Origin: Aliiruegeria lutimaris
GTDB taxonomy: Bacteria > Pseudomonadota > Alphaproteobacteria > Rhodobacterales > Rhodobacteraceae
Direction of reading: 5' to 3'
Length of the DNA stretch: 64,000 bases
Assembly (NCBI RefSeq): GCF_900099935.1
Contig: NZ_FNEK01000005.1
Span: 53,072 to 117,071 of the forward strand
Below, piece by piece: positions 27,752-37,238 of this stretch (the first letter of the stretch is position 1; the number at the start of each line of letters is the position of its first letter). The notes under the pieces were generated by a model. The model was given only the letters and a program-made list of their open reading frames with translations. It was not told the origin of the DNA and made no database searches. The position numbers and the translations under genes are program-made.

Positions 27752-28912
27752 ATGAAAGAGGTTGTCATCGCGGGCGCCGCCAGAACGCCAATGGGGGGGT
27801 TCCAGGGCGATTTCGCCTCGCTTTCCGCGCCGAAACTCGGGGCGGTGGCGATTCGGGGAGCGTTGGAACAGGCGGGCACGCAGCAGGTGGAAGAACTGCT
27901 GATAGGCTGCGTTCTGCCGCACGGCCAGGGCCAGGCGCCAGCGCGGCAGGCGGGGTTTGGCGCTGGCTTGAACGAGGATGTGCCGGCGACAACGCTGAAC
28001 AAGATGTGCGGCTCCGGTATGAAGGCGGCGATGATCGCGTTCGACCAGATCGCGTTGGGACAATCGGGAATCGTCGTCGCGGGCGGCATGGAGAGCATGA
28101 CCAACGCTCCCTACCTGCTGCCCAAGATGCGCGCCGGCGCGCGGATCGGTCATGGCCAGGTGCAGGATTCGATGTTTCTTGATGGGCTGGAGGATGCCTA
28201 TGACAAGGGCCGACTGATGGGGACATTCGCCGAGGATTGCGCGGAGCGTTTCCAGTTCACGCGCGAGGCGCAGGACGAATACGCACTCGGCTCGCTCTCC
28301 AACGCGCTGGAGGCCCAGAAAACCGGCGCGTTCTCAGACGAGATCGTTCCGGTGACAGTCCGTGGCCGCAAGGGAGACCGGGTAGTCGACATTGACGAGC
28401 AGCCGGGCAATGCCCGCCCGGACAAGATCCCGCTTCTGAAGCCGGCCTTCCGGGAAGGGGGAACGGTGACGCCGGCCAATGCCTCTTCGATTTCCGACGG
28501 TGCTGCGGCGTTGGTGTTGGCTTCGGAAGACAGCGGTCTACCGGTGCGGGCGCGCATCCTCGGCCATGCCAGCCATGCACAGGCACCGGGATGGTTCACC
28601 ACCGCGCCGGTGCCGGCCGCGCAGAAGCTTCTGAAAAGGATCGGCTGGAGCGTGGAGGAAGTGGACCTTTGGGAGGTCAACGAAGCCTTTGCCGTTGTGC
28701 CGATGGCGTTCATGCGCGAGATGGGAATTGAACGGGAAAAAGTGAACGTGAATGGTGGCGCCTGCGCGCTCGGCCATCCCATCGGGGCCTCGGGTGCACG
28801 GATCATGGTGACGCTGCTTAACGCACTGGAAAAGCGCGGGTTGAAGCGGGGCGTGGCGGCAATCTGCATCGGTGGCGGCGAGGGCACGGCGATCGCGCTG
28901 GAACGCCCCTAG
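27752..28912 (+). CDS. Acetyl-CoA C-acyltransferase (thiolase)
   Basis: Thiolase of 386 residues with the complete catalytic set: acyl-accepting C86 (NKMCGSGMKA), H342 (NGGACALGHPIGASG) and C372 (AAICIGGGEG). It either condenses two acetyl-CoA or cleaves 3-ketoacyl-CoA; no phaB/bktB or fad neighbours are present to decide. ATG 27752 follows CAGGGAGG. First of a tight rightward run of four genes. Confidence 0.92.
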   Translation: MKEVVIAGAARTPMGGFQGDFASLSAPKLGAVAIRGALEQAGTQQVEELLIGCVLPHGQGQAPARQAGFGAGLNEDVPATTLNKMCGSGMKAAMIAFDQIALGQSGIVVAGGMESMTNAPYLLPKMRAGARIGHGQVQDSMFLDGLEDAYDKGRLMGTFAEDCAERFQFTREAQDEYALGSLSNALEAQKTGAFSDEIVPVTVRGRKGDRVVDIDEQPGNARPDKIPLLKPAFREGGTVTPANASSISDGAAALVLASEDSGLPVRARILGHASHAQAPGWFTTAPVPAAQKLLKRIGWSVEEVDLWEVNEAFAVVPMAFMREMGIEREKVNVNGGACALGHPIGASGARIMVTLLNALEKRGLKRGVAAICIGGGEGTAIALERP

Positions 28913-28924
28913 GAAAGGAAGCGA

Positions 28925-29383
28925 ATGGCGGTTGATTACGGTGCGCTGGAGAAGGTCCTGCTCTCCCTGACCGAGGGCGAGACCGATGCCGTTGCCCTGA
29001 TGGCGACGCTGGCCTGCGAGATACATCAATCGGATGACCGGTTCGACTGGACCGGGTTTTACCGTGTCGTGGCGCCCGAACTGCTGAAGATCGGGCCTTA
29101 CCAGGGTGGACATGGTTGCCTTGTCATCCCGTTCTCGCGCGGAGTCTGCGGGGCGGCGGCGCGGACTGGCGAGGTGCAACTCGTGGATGACGTGGACGCC
29201 TTTCCAGGCCATATCGCCTGCGCCAGTTCCACCCGCTCCGAGATCGTCCTTCCGGTGCGGAACGGGGCGGGCGAGCTGATCGCGGTGCTCGATATCGACA
29301 GCGACCAGCCCGCTGCCTTTACGCGAGAGGATGCCGATGGGCTGGCCCGGATTCTGGAGAAGGTGTTCGTGAATGTCGGCTGA
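28925..29383 (+). CDS. msrC: Free methionine-(R)-sulfoxide reductase (GAF domain)
   Basis: A 152-residue stand-alone GAF domain with the three redox cysteines of the fRMsr family: C65 (GHGCLVIP), C75 (GRGVCGAAA-type, here SRGVCG) and C99 (GHIACASSTRSEIVLPV). This reduces free Met-R-sulfoxide using thioredoxin. Twelve bases after the thiolase, and overlapping the next gene by 11 bases. Confidence 0.9.
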   Translation: MAVDYGALEKVLLSLTEGETDAVALMATLACEIHQSDDRFDWTGFYRVVAPELLKIGPYQGGHGCLVIPFSRGVCGAAARTGEVQLVDDVDAFPGHIACASSTRSEIVLPVRNGAGELIAVLDIDSDQPAAFTREDADGLARILEKVFVNVG

Positions 29384-29759
29384 ACCGCAAGCGGGGCGCT
29401 GTCTGTGCGGCAATGTCCGCTTCGAGATCGACGGGCCGGTCTCTGCGGGCTCCATCTGCCATTGCGGTCAGTGCCGGCGGCAGGGCGGGCATGTCTGGGC
29501 CTCGGCGCAGGCACCGCGCGAGAGCTTCGCGATCAGCGGCGACGTGCAGTGGTACGCGGCCAGCGACACCGCCACGCGCGGCTTCTGTCCGCGCTGCGGC
29601 TCCTTCCTGTTCTGGCATGGGGCGGGGGAGGCCGAGATGTCCTTTTCGCTCGGGGCGCTGGAGGAACCGACCGGTATTCGGGTCGAGAAGCACATCTTCT
29701 GCGCTTCCAAAGGTGACTATTTCGAGATCGGCGAAGACGGGGGCGCGCGGAAACCGTGA
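29373..29759 (+). CDS. GFA/CENP-V zinc-binding family protein
   Basis: A 128-residue protein of the glutathione-dependent formaldehyde-activating (GFA) fold. Zinc ligand cysteines are C10/C12 (GRCLCGNVRF), C29/C31/C34 (ICHCGQC) and C72/C75 (FCPRCGSFLF). Many members do not act on formaldehyde, so only the fold is claimed. Overlaps both neighbours, pointing to one transcript. Confidence 0.86.
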   Translation: MSAEPQAGRCLCGNVRFEIDGPVSAGSICHCGQCRRQGGHVWASAQAPRESFAISGDVQWYAASDTATRGFCPRCGSFLFWHGAGEAEMSFSLGALEEPTGIRVEKHIFCASKGDYFEIGEDGGARKP

Positions 29760-30403
29760 GCAGCGATTACGACCCACCGCAGGACCCGCCGGCGATCCTG
29801 TACCGTGACGAGAACCTTCTGCTGGTCGACAAGCCGCCCGGGCTGCTCTCGGTTCCCGGCAAGGGGGAGCATCTGGCCGATTGCCTGCTCTCCCGGCTGG
29901 AGCGTGACTATCCCGGCACCTTGCTGGTGCACCGTTTGGACCGGGACACCTCCGGCGTGATGGTCTTTGCCATGAACAGGAGGGCGCAACGGCATCTGGG
30001 ACTGCAATTCGAGCGTCGGCATACAACCAAGCGCTACGTGGCGCGGGTTGTCGGGCGTGTGGAGAAGGAGTCCGGGCTGCTCGACCTTCCCCTGATCGCG
30101 GATTGGCCGAACCGACCGAAGCAAATGGTGGATTTCGAACGTGGCAAGCCCGCGCGGACGCATTGGCGGGTGCTGGAGCGGGAGGCGGCAGCGACACGGG
30201 TGGAGCTGCAGCCCGAAACCGGGCGCAGTCACCAGTTGCGCGTGCACATGGCCGCGCTTGGCCATCCGATCCTCGGCGATCCGCTCTATGCGGAGGGCGA
30301 CGCGCGGGAGGTGGCCCGGCTCATGTTGCACGCGCAAAGCCTGACACTCCGCAACCCCGAGGGCGGGGAGTATATGACCTTCCGCGCGGAAGTTCCGTTC
30401 TGA
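29756..30403 (+). CDS. RluA-family pseudouridine synthase
   Basis: A 215-residue RNA pseudouridine synthase. The catalytic Asp is D62 in VHRLDRDTSGVMVFA; LLLVDKPPGLLSVPG and GRSHQLRVHMAALGHPILGD are standard RluA segments. Length and lack of an S4 domain fit the RluA/TruC branch; the target uridine is unknown. Initiates at GTG 29756, overlapping the GFA stop. Confidence 0.9.
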   Translation: MSSDYDPPQDPPAILYRDENLLLVDKPPGLLSVPGKGEHLADCLLSRLERDYPGTLLVHRLDRDTSGVMVFAMNRRAQRHLGLQFERRHTTKRYVARVVGRVEKESGLLDLPLIADWPNRPKQMVDFERGKPARTHWRVLEREAAATRVELQPETGRSHQLRVHMAALGHPILGDPLYAEGDAREVARLMLHAQSLTLRNPEGGEYMTFRAEVPF

Positions 30404-30409
30404 GCCGCC

Positions 30410-32740
30410 TTACTCGCCGTAAGGCACCCAGACGGTCTTGATCTCGGTCGCCTGCGTCAGCGCCTCCCGGCCCTTCATCGCGCCGTCCAGCCCGCAAGCC
30501 CAGATGCGTTTGAGATTGCCCGCGGCCGCTTTCTCGATGGCAGCATCCAGATCGGCGGTGGAGAGGTTCCACACCGCGTCCACGTCCAGATGGCTGGCTA
30601 TATCGGCCGAAAGCGCGCCCTGCGCGCCGGTAACGATATTGACCACGCCCGCAGGCACGTCCGAGGTCTCCAGCACCTGATAGAAGTCGGTGGCGGCCAG
30701 CGGGAAGGCTTCCGACGGCAGCAGGACCACGCGGTTGCCCATCGCCACCGCCGGCGCCATGGCGGCGATCAGGCCGAGCAGCGGGCGGTCGGGCGGGCAG
30801 ACGGCACCGATCACGCCGACCGGCTCGTTGACGGCTACCGCGAGGCCACGCAGGGGCACGCCCTTGGCCGCGCCATCCAGCTTGTCGGCCCAGGCCGCGT
30901 TGGTGAAGAGCAGGTCGATGGCCGCCTCGACCTCGTCCGCGCCGGTCTTCGTGCCGGTCATGGCGTCGATCCGGGCGGCGAATTCGGCGGCGCGGGCCGA
31001 GAGATTCTCGGCGATGTAGAACAGGATCTGCGCCCGCAGGTGCCCGGTGGATTTGGCCCATCCAGCAGCCTTTCCGGCGGCCTCTACGGCGTTGCGGATA
31101 TCCTTGCGGCTGCCCTCGCCCACATGGCCCAGAAGCGCGCCCTTGGGCCCCCAGATGGTGCGGGAATAGCCCGAGTCGGGACGTGCCTGCTTGCCGCCGA
31201 CGAACATCTTGGCGGTTCGGTCGAGCGGGTTGTCGCTGCTCGGGTCGGCGGGCGCCGCAAAGGGGGCGATGGCGGTCGCGCGGGGCGCCGTCTTGACCGG
31301 CCTGGTATAGGCCAGCAAGCCTTCCCAGCCGCCCTCGCGGCCGAATCCGCTCTCGCGCACGCCGCCGAAACCGGCCGCGGCGTCGAAGAGGTTGGTCGCG
31401 TTCACCCAGACCACGCCGGAGGCGAGTTTGGGGGCGATGTCGAGCGCGAGGTTGACGTTCTCGGACCAAACGGAGGCCGCCAGCCCGTAGCGGGTGTTAT
31501 TGGCGATCTCGACGGCCTCGCTAGGTGTGCGGAAGGTGGTGGAGACGAGAACTGGGCCGAAGATCTCTTCCTGCATCAGCCGGTCGGCGGGGGCCAGCCC
31601 GGTGATCAGCGTCGGCGGATAGAAACAGCCATCGGGCATTTGCACGGCCGGCTGGTAAATCTCGCCATCGCCCGCTCCTTCTTCGACGAAGCGGGCCACC
31701 GTCTGAAGCTGCACCGGATCCACCAACGAGCCGACGTCGATGCATTTGTCCAGCGGATCGCCGATGCGCAAGGCATCCATCCGGGCCTTGAGTTTGGCGT
31801 GGAAACGCTCGGCAATGCCCTCCTGCACCAGCAGGCGGGAGCCCGCACAGCAGACCTGCCCCTGGTTGAACCAGATCGCATCGACCAGCCCTTCCACGGC
31901 ACTGTCGAGATCGGCATCCTCGAAGACGATATAGGGGGACTTGCCGCCCAGTTCGAGCGTCAGCGACTTGCCGGAGCCGGCGGTCGCTTCCCGGATGGCG
32001 CGGCCAACGGCGGTGGAGCCGGTAAAGGCGATCTTGTCGACGTCCGAGGCAACGATCATCTCGCCCACGGCGCCGTCGCCGGTGACGATATTGACCACGC
32101 CCGCAGGCAGGCCCGCTTCCTGGCAGATCTGGCCAAAGAGCAGCGCGGTCAGCGGCGTGAACTCGGCGGGTTTCAGAACCACCGTGTTGCCCATGGCGAT
32201 GGCAGGCGCGATCTTCCACGCGAGCATCAGCAGCGGGAAATTCCACGGAATGATCTGGCCACAAACGCCGAGCGGCGCGCGGCCGGGCAGCCCGTCCTCC
32301 ATGAGCTGGGCCATGCCGGCATGGTAGTAGAAATGCCGCGCGGCGAGCGGGATATCTATGTCCCGGCTCTCGCGGATCGGCTTGCCATTGTCGAGCGTCT
32401 CCAGCACGGCAAAGAGGCGCGCGTGTTTCTGCAGCAGCCGCGCCAGCGCGTAGAGGTAACGCGCCCGCTTGTGCCCACCAAGCCCGGTCCAGCCCGGCTG
32501 CGCGGTGCGTGCGGCGACGACGGCGGCATCCACATCCGACTGGCTGGCCTGGGTGAGCTTGGCCAGAAGCGCGCCGGTGGCCGGGTTGCGGCTCTCGAAA
32601 CCTGCGCCCGGTTTGGTGAAGCTGCCATTGATGAAATGGCCGAAGGCGCGTCCGCGGCTGTCGAGCCAAGCTTGCGCCTCGTTGGCGCTTTCGGGTGCCG
32701 GTCCGTATTCCATGCTGTCGAAAATGTCCTGAATGTTCAT
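30410..32740 (-). CDS. Two-domain aldehyde dehydrogenase, ALDH16 type
   Basis: A 776-residue NAD(P)-dependent aldehyde dehydrogenase. Residues 1 to about 490 form a complete ALDH: N167 (IPWNFPL), E263 (LELGGKSP) and catalytic C297 (NQGQVCCAG). Residues about 505-776 form a second, shorter ALDH-like domain (FVGGKQARPDSGYSR, AVNEPVGVIGAVCP, LPSEAFPLAATDFYQV) that lacks the Glu/Cys catalytic segment. This is the ALDH16 architecture known from roseobacters such as Loktanella. Sixteen bases after deoC on the same strand, so it probably oxidises acetaldehyde or another aldehyde released by the aldolase (inference). Strong GGGAGGGG site. Confidence 0.88.
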   Translation of the reverse strand: MNIQDIFDSMEYGPAPESANEAQAWLDSRGRAFGHFINGSFTKPGAGFESRNPATGALLAKLTQASQSDVDAAVVAARTAQPGWTGLGGHKRARYLYALARLLQKHARLFAVLETLDNGKPIRESRDIDIPLAARHFYYHAGMAQLMEDGLPGRAPLGVCGQIIPWNFPLLMLAWKIAPAIAMGNTVVLKPAEFTPLTALLFGQICQEAGLPAGVVNIVTGDGAVGEMIVASDVDKIAFTGSTAVGRAIREATAGSGKSLTLELGGKSPYIVFEDADLDSAVEGLVDAIWFNQGQVCCAGSRLLVQEGIAERFHAKLKARMDALRIGDPLDKCIDVGSLVDPVQLQTVARFVEEGAGDGEIYQPAVQMPDGCFYPPTLITGLAPADRLMQEEIFGPVLVSTTFRTPSEAVEIANNTRYGLAASVWSENVNLALDIAPKLASGVVWVNATNLFDAAAGFGGVRESGFGREGGWEGLLAYTRPVKTAPRATAIAPFAAPADPSSDNPLDRTAKMFVGGKQARPDSGYSRTIWGPKGALLGHVGEGSRKDIRNAVEAAGKAAGWAKSTGHLRAQILFYIAENLSARAAEFAARIDAMTGTKTGADEVEAAIDLLFTNAAWADKLDGAAKGVPLRGLAVAVNEPVGVIGAVCPPDRPLLGLIAAMAPAVAMGNRVVLLPSEAFPLAATDFYQVLETSDVPAGVVNIVTGAQGALSADIASHLDVDAVWNLSTADLDAAIEKAAAGNLKRIWACGLDGAMKGREALTQATEIKTVWVPYGE

Positions 32741-32755
32741 GATGCCCCTCCCGGA

Positions 32756-33766
32756 TCAGGCCAGCGGGTGACGGAAAGCGGCGGAATAGGCGCCGGTGAC
32801 GTGATGTTCGATCTGCCGTTCGATATCGCCCAGAAGCGAGGAGGCGCCGAAGCGGAACAGGTCCGGCTGCAGCCAGCGATTGCCCAGCTCCTCCTTCAGC
32901 AGAGACAGATAGACCAGCGAGTCCTTGGCCTTGGAGATGCCGCCGGCGGGCTTGTAGCCCACCTTGAAGCCGGTGCGCGCCTCGTAGTCGCGGATGGCGC
33001 GCATCATCACGAGGCTGACGGGGAGCGTGGCGTTCACGCTCTCCTTGCCGGTCGATGTCTTGATGAAATCGGCGCCACCCATCATGCAGATGAGCGAAGC
33101 GCGGGCGACATTGCGCAGGCTCCCCAACTCGCCGGTCGCGAGGATCGCCTTCACATACGCCTCGCCGCAGGCGGCGCGGAACTCGCGCATCTCGTCATAG
33201 AGTGCCTGCCAGTTGCCGGTCAGAACGTGGCGGCGGGAGATGACGATGTCGATCTCGGCTGCGCCAGCCTTCACGGACTCGCCAATCTCGGCAACGCGCA
33301 ACTCAAACGGCGAGAGGCCGGCCGGAAAACCGGTGGAGACGGCCGCGACCGGGATGCCGGAGCCTGCCAGCGCCTCGACCGCCACCTCGACCATGTCGTG
33401 ATAGACGCAGACCGCGCCGGTGGTCAGCCGCTCGACGCCAAGAGCTTCCAGCAGGTCCGCGCGAACGGGCTGGCGGGCCTTGGCGCAGAGCCGGCGCACG
33501 CGGCCGGGCGTGTCGTCACCTGCCAGCGTCGTCAGGTCGATCAGCGAGATCGCCTTGAGCAACCAGGCGGCCTGGTAGTCTTTCTTGACCGAACGGCGAC
33601 CCGGCAGGCTGGCTGCGCGACGCTCGATGGCCGAGGTGTTCGCTTGCGCGCGCATCACCCAGTCCATGTCGAGTTCCATGCCGGGGTTGCGTGGCTCTCC
33701 GGCCAGTTGCGGCAGGTGATCGGCGCGGCGCGTTACCGCCGTGGTCTCCTCGTTCCGCGTCTGCAT
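32756..33766 (-). CDS. deoC: Deoxyribose-phosphate aldolase
   Basis: Class I aldolase cleaving 2-deoxyribose 5-phosphate to glyceraldehyde 3-phosphate and acetaldehyde. Signatures: AAEIDIVISRRH, YVKAILATGEL, the Schiff-base lysine in DFIKTSTGK and the second lysine in GYKPAGGISK. At 336 residues it is longer than the 250-260 of E. coli DeoC, with an N-terminal extension of about 70 residues that includes a SLPGRRSVKKDYQAAW segment, as in the long alphaproteobacterial and animal DeoC type. Operonic with the ALDH16 gene, so acetaldehyde can be oxidised further. Confidence 0.92.
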   Translation of the reverse strand: MQTRNEETTAVTRRADHLPQLAGEPRNPGMELDMDWVMRAQANTSAIERRAASLPGRRSVKKDYQAAWLLKAISLIDLTTLAGDDTPGRVRRLCAKARQPVRADLLEALGVERLTTGAVCVYHDMVEVAVEALAGSGIPVAAVSTGFPAGLSPFELRVAEIGESVKAGAAEIDIVISRRHVLTGNWQALYDEMREFRAACGEAYVKAILATGELGSLRNVARASLICMMGGADFIKTSTGKESVNATLPVSLVMMRAIRDYEARTGFKVGYKPAGGISKAKDSLVYLSLLKEELGNRWLQPDLFRFGASSLLGDIERQIEHHVTGAYSAAFRHPLA

Positions 33767-33847
33767 GAGGTGCCTCCCTTCGAATTCTTCGCTGGCACGC
33801 TCGCACGGGCGGCGTGACGGGGCAAGTGGTGGGACAACAGGATCCGC

Positions 33848-34957
33848 TCAGTCGCGCGGCAGCAGCCGGGTGAGGGTCTCGGAGGTGAAGTCATCGGCCT
33901 CGTCCAGCATGCGCGGCACGAGCCGGTCATAGCTCTTCCAGTTGATGGTGATCGCCCGGCAATGCCAGTAGCCAAAATCGGCGCGTTTCAGCGCACCCAT
34001 CGGTAGCCACATGTCGGGACGGTGAACATCCCAGCCAAAAAAGCGCCGCCATCCGTCGGGACGAATACAGTACTTGGTCGGGCAGGGGCCGACTCCAACC
34101 TCGGGGTGCAGGTGATCGGCATGGGAGATGAGTGGCTCGGCATCCGCGAGCGGGCTGCGCCACGTGCCGTCGAACGCCACGATGCCGAGCGGGCTGGCAT
34201 GGGTCGCATCGAAGATCGACCCGCCCCGGCTCCAGACAAGCTCGTCGATGTCCACGTTCAGAACCGCGCGCGCGTGGCGCAGGAAGCGCAGGCGTGCCAG
34301 GTTGAACATGGCCGGTTGCAGGAATTTCGCCCCGCCACCGCCGGACTTTGAGCGCACCGGGCCATAGCGCTGCGGGACCTTCAGCACGACAGCGCGTTTC
34401 AACCCGGTACCCGCAAGCGTTTCGAGCAGCGCTTGGGGCGTGTATTCGTCCGAGGCGTTGTCCATCACCAGCATGGCTTCCAGCCCGTGCTCGGCGATGT
34501 GGAAACGTGCCCAATCGGCAATCCATTCCAACCGGTTGTTGCGCGAGATATGCAACGAGGCGTTCAGCCCGGCAAAAATCCCGCTCTCATCGGGACTGAT
34601 TCCGCTCTGCCCGCTCCAGCGGCCGGAGTTGGTCGAGAGCGCCTGTGCCCCCTCGGGCCGGTCGAGAATGACGATGTCATGGCGGCGGAAACGGCGGACC
34701 CTGCGTATGCGCGCAGGCTGACCATCAATCCGCAATGCGCCATCCGCGAGCATTGCCTTGAAATTCAGGAGTTTCGGGCAGACGACGAGCAGTCGATCGC
34801 CCATGGCCAACACATCGTACCAGAGCGTTGTCCAGTCATAGGAGTTCTCGAAATTCGGACCCCGGGCGAGTTTGGACACGATGGGCGTGCGCCTCAATCC
34901 GCTGCCCTCGACGGACAGCGACTGCATATCGGCTATGGAAAAATCACCGGGCTCCAT
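33848..34957 (-). CDS. Putative glycosyltransferase-like protein
   Basis: A 369-residue soluble protein. It shows a GT-A-like middle region: LEWIADWARFHIAEHGLEAMLVMDNASDEYTP (residues 143-174) and NVDIDEL (234-240), a DxD-type metal site, as in the EWIAYH-type Glyco_tranf_2_4/GT92-like proteins. The rest matches nothing I can name with certainty. No polysaccharide or capsule genes flank it, and it stands alone between deoC and an unknown gene, so acceptor and donor are open. Confidence 0.55.
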   Translation of the reverse strand: MEPGDFSIADMQSLSVEGSGLRRTPIVSKLARGPNFENSYDWTTLWYDVLAMGDRLLVVCPKLLNFKAMLADGALRIDGQPARIRRVRRFRRHDIVILDRPEGAQALSTNSGRWSGQSGISPDESGIFAGLNASLHISRNNRLEWIADWARFHIAEHGLEAMLVMDNASDEYTPQALLETLAGTGLKRAVVLKVPQRYGPVRSKSGGGGAKFLQPAMFNLARLRFLRHARAVLNVDIDELVWSRGGSIFDATHASPLGIVAFDGTWRSPLADAEPLISHADHLHPEVGVGPCPTKYCIRPDGWRRFFGWDVHRPDMWLPMGALKRADFGYWHCRAITINWKSYDRLVPRMLDEADDFTSETLTRLLPRD

Positions 34958-35017
34958 GACGCAGCCTCATAGGCTGATCCACGCATCAATCCAACAGCAA
35001 TACGGCCTCCGAACGGG

Positions 35018-35377
35018 TTAGAGGGGGAGTTCCCTTGCGTTCGTGAGTTGATAATCGTAACAGGCGGTCCCGTTGCGGAAGCGGCGCACCTTCATGTTGG
35101 CCAGCTTGAATTCGAAAAGCTGCCGCGCGGCCCCGCTGGCAATGTCGGCGGCATCGGCCACCACGGCGCGAATCCGGCGTTCCGGGTTGCCCGCGGTGAG
35201 CTGCTGGACGACGGCGTCGAACTGCTTCTGGGCGAGAGCCGTGTCCTTTTCGCCAATTGTCCGCCAGCTCTGGACGAGCTGGTTGTCCTGCATGTCCTTG
35301 GCGTTGAGCACGGGCAGGGTGCCCATGCCGGAAACCTTCGCCGTCCATTGTCCGCGGGTTTGGGTGATCTTGATCAT
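35018..35377 (-). CDS. Small conserved-looking protein of unknown function
   Basis: A 119-residue hydrophilic protein with no signal peptide or membrane helix. Visible features: a Lys/Arg-balanced sequence, PERRIRAVVADAADIASGAARQLFEF (helical) and a single Cys near the end (TACYDYQ). I do not recognise a family. An AAGGATTTG ribosome site stands before ATG 35377, and codon bias is normal for the window, supporting that it is real. It could be read either with the glycosyltransferase-like gene or alone. Confidence 0.5.
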   Translation of the reverse strand: MIKITQTRGQWTAKVSGMGTLPVLNAKDMQDNQLVQSWRTIGEKDTALAQKQFDAVVQQLTAGNPERRIRAVVADAADIASGAARQLFEFKLANMKVRRFRNGTACYDYQLTNARELPL

Positions 35378-35486
35378 ATCGCAAATCCTTCCGGGTTGCT
35401 GCGGGACGCACGGTTCGTGATTCCCAAATGGGAACGCCTCAAGCCCCGCGCATGTCCCGCGAATGCGGGACGCACCGGAGCCCTTG

Positions 35487-37226
35487 TTATTCGGCTGCTT
35501 CGCTCAATGTCGCGTTGCCGGACAGGGCCATGTAAGCGTCATATTGCGACAGGAATACCCGGCCGTTCATCTCTTCAAGGAAATGGCTGCGTTTCAGGCG
35601 GTCCATTACCGGGCCTTTTACCTCGCTCAGGTGCAGCTTGATACCCATATCTTTGAGTCGGTGCAGAATGCTCTCCAGTGACTCCAGTGCGGAGAGGTCC
35701 ACCTCGTTCACCGCCGGGAAATTCAGCACCACGTGCTTGAGCTGCGTGTCGCCCACGACACGGTCATAGACGTAGTCCTCCAGGAAACGCGCATTGGCGA
35801 AATAGAGGCTTTCATCCACGCGCAGCGTGACCATCGCAGGGTCGGTCATCACCTTGTGGCGGCAGATATTGCGGAAATGATGCGTGCCCGGCACCAGCCC
35901 GATCTCGGCCACATGCGGGCGCGAGGTCTTGTAGAGATGCAGGAAGATCGACAGCACCACGCCGGACGAAACGCCGACCTCCACGCCCATGCCGAGGGTC
36001 AGCAGGATGGTGGCGGAGACGGCGAAGAAATCTGGCTTGGAGAATTTCCAGGCATCTCTGACCACCGAGAAATCGACGAGCGACAGCACGGCGACGATGA
36101 TTGTCGCGGCCAGCGTCGCCGTGGGCAGGAAATACAGCAACGGCGTGAGCAGGAGGGCCGCCAGCAGGATGCCTATGGCGGTAAAGGCGCCCGCGGCGGG
36201 GGTCTCGGCGCCGGCATCGAAATTGACCACCGAGCGGGCAAAACCGCCCGTGACCGGGTAGCCGCCAGTGAGCGAGGCCGCGATATTGGAGGTGCCGAGC
36301 CCGATCAGCTCCTGATCCGGATCGATGCGCTGGCGCCGCTTGGCGGCGAGCGTTTGGGCCACGGAGACGGATTCGACGAAGCCGATGATCGAGATCAGGA
36401 TCGCCGGGCCGATCAGCGCTTTCCACATTTCCCAATCCGCCGAGGGAGCCGAAAGCGGCGGTAGGCCACGCGGTACGTCGCCGACGATGTTAACGCCGCG
36501 ATCGGCAAGGCCGAAGATCCAGGCGAGCAGCGTTGTCACGACCACGGCCGCCACCGGGCCGGCCTTGGTCAGCACATCCGCCAGGCGCGGCTTGACGCCG
36601 GATTTCAGCAGCAGCGGCTTTAGCCCCTTGCGGACCCAGAACAGGAAGGCGGTGGCGGTGACACCGATGATCAGCGTCCAGAAATTCGTCTGGCCGAGAT
36701 TGCCGAGCAGGTGGCCCAGTGTCTCGATCAGGTTATGGCCCGAGGCCTGTACGCCGAGGACATGCTTGAGCTGGGAGGTGGCGATCAGGATTCCCGAGGC
36801 GGTGATGAAGCCCGCGATGACCGGGTGCGACAGGAAATTGGCCACGAAACCGAGCCGCAGCAGGCCCATTATGGTCAAGAAGGCACCGGAGATGAAGGCC
36901 AGCGTGATCGCGGCGAGCGCGATGGCGCGTGGGTCGGTCAGCCCGAAATTGCCCACCGCTGCCGCCGTCATCAGCGAGACCACTGCCACCGGCCCCACGG
37001 CCAGCGCCCGCGAGGTGCCGAAGATCGCATAGGCCACCAGCGGCAGAATCGAGGCATAGAGGCCCATCTCCGCAGGCAGGCCCGCGAGCAGCGCGTAGGC
37101 GAGCGATTGCGGGATCAGCATGATCGTCACGATCACGGCGGCAAGCGCGTCGCTCTCGAAGGTCTGGCGCGTGTATTGGCTGCCCCAGTCTAGAATGGGC
37201 AAGTATCGGCGGAGAAACGGGGGCAT
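35487..37226 (-). CDS. SulP family anion permease with STAS domain
   Basis: Inner-membrane anion transporter of 579 residues: about 11-12 hydrophobic helices, the SulP signature near residues 20-60 (IVTIMLIPQSLAYALLAGLPAEMGLYAS), then DPDQELIGLGTSNIAASLTGGYPVTGGFARS, and a cytoplasmic STAS domain from about residue 450. Sulfate is the likely cargo given its position as last gene of the sulfur cassette, but SulP proteins also move bicarbonate. A hairpin stands between it and the upstream SQR fusion. Confidence 0.9.
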   Translation of the reverse strand: MPPFLRRYLPILDWGSQYTRQTFESDALAAVIVTIMLIPQSLAYALLAGLPAEMGLYASILPLVAYAIFGTSRALAVGPVAVVSLMTAAAVGNFGLTDPRAIALAAITLAFISGAFLTIMGLLRLGFVANFLSHPVIAGFITASGILIATSQLKHVLGVQASGHNLIETLGHLLGNLGQTNFWTLIIGVTATAFLFWVRKGLKPLLLKSGVKPRLADVLTKAGPVAAVVVTTLLAWIFGLADRGVNIVGDVPRGLPPLSAPSADWEMWKALIGPAILISIIGFVESVSVAQTLAAKRRQRIDPDQELIGLGTSNIAASLTGGYPVTGGFARSVVNFDAGAETPAAGAFTAIGILLAALLLTPLLYFLPTATLAATIIVAVLSLVDFSVVRDAWKFSKPDFFAVSATILLTLGMGVEVGVSSGVVLSIFLHLYKTSRPHVAEIGLVPGTHHFRNICRHKVMTDPAMVTLRVDESLYFANARFLEDYVYDRVVGDTQLKHVVLNFPAVNEVDLSALESLESILHRLKDMGIKLHLSEVKGPVMDRLKRSHFLEEMNGRVFLSQYDAYMALSGNATLSEAAE

Positions 37227-37238
37227 GGGGAAAACCTT

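Noticed and set aside
30590..33817. Open frame of 1075 codons on the plus strand across ALDH16 and deoC
   Set aside because: Mirror frame of two well-identified minus-strand genes, produced by high GC at third positions. Its translation is Arg/Gly/His-rich and matches no fold.
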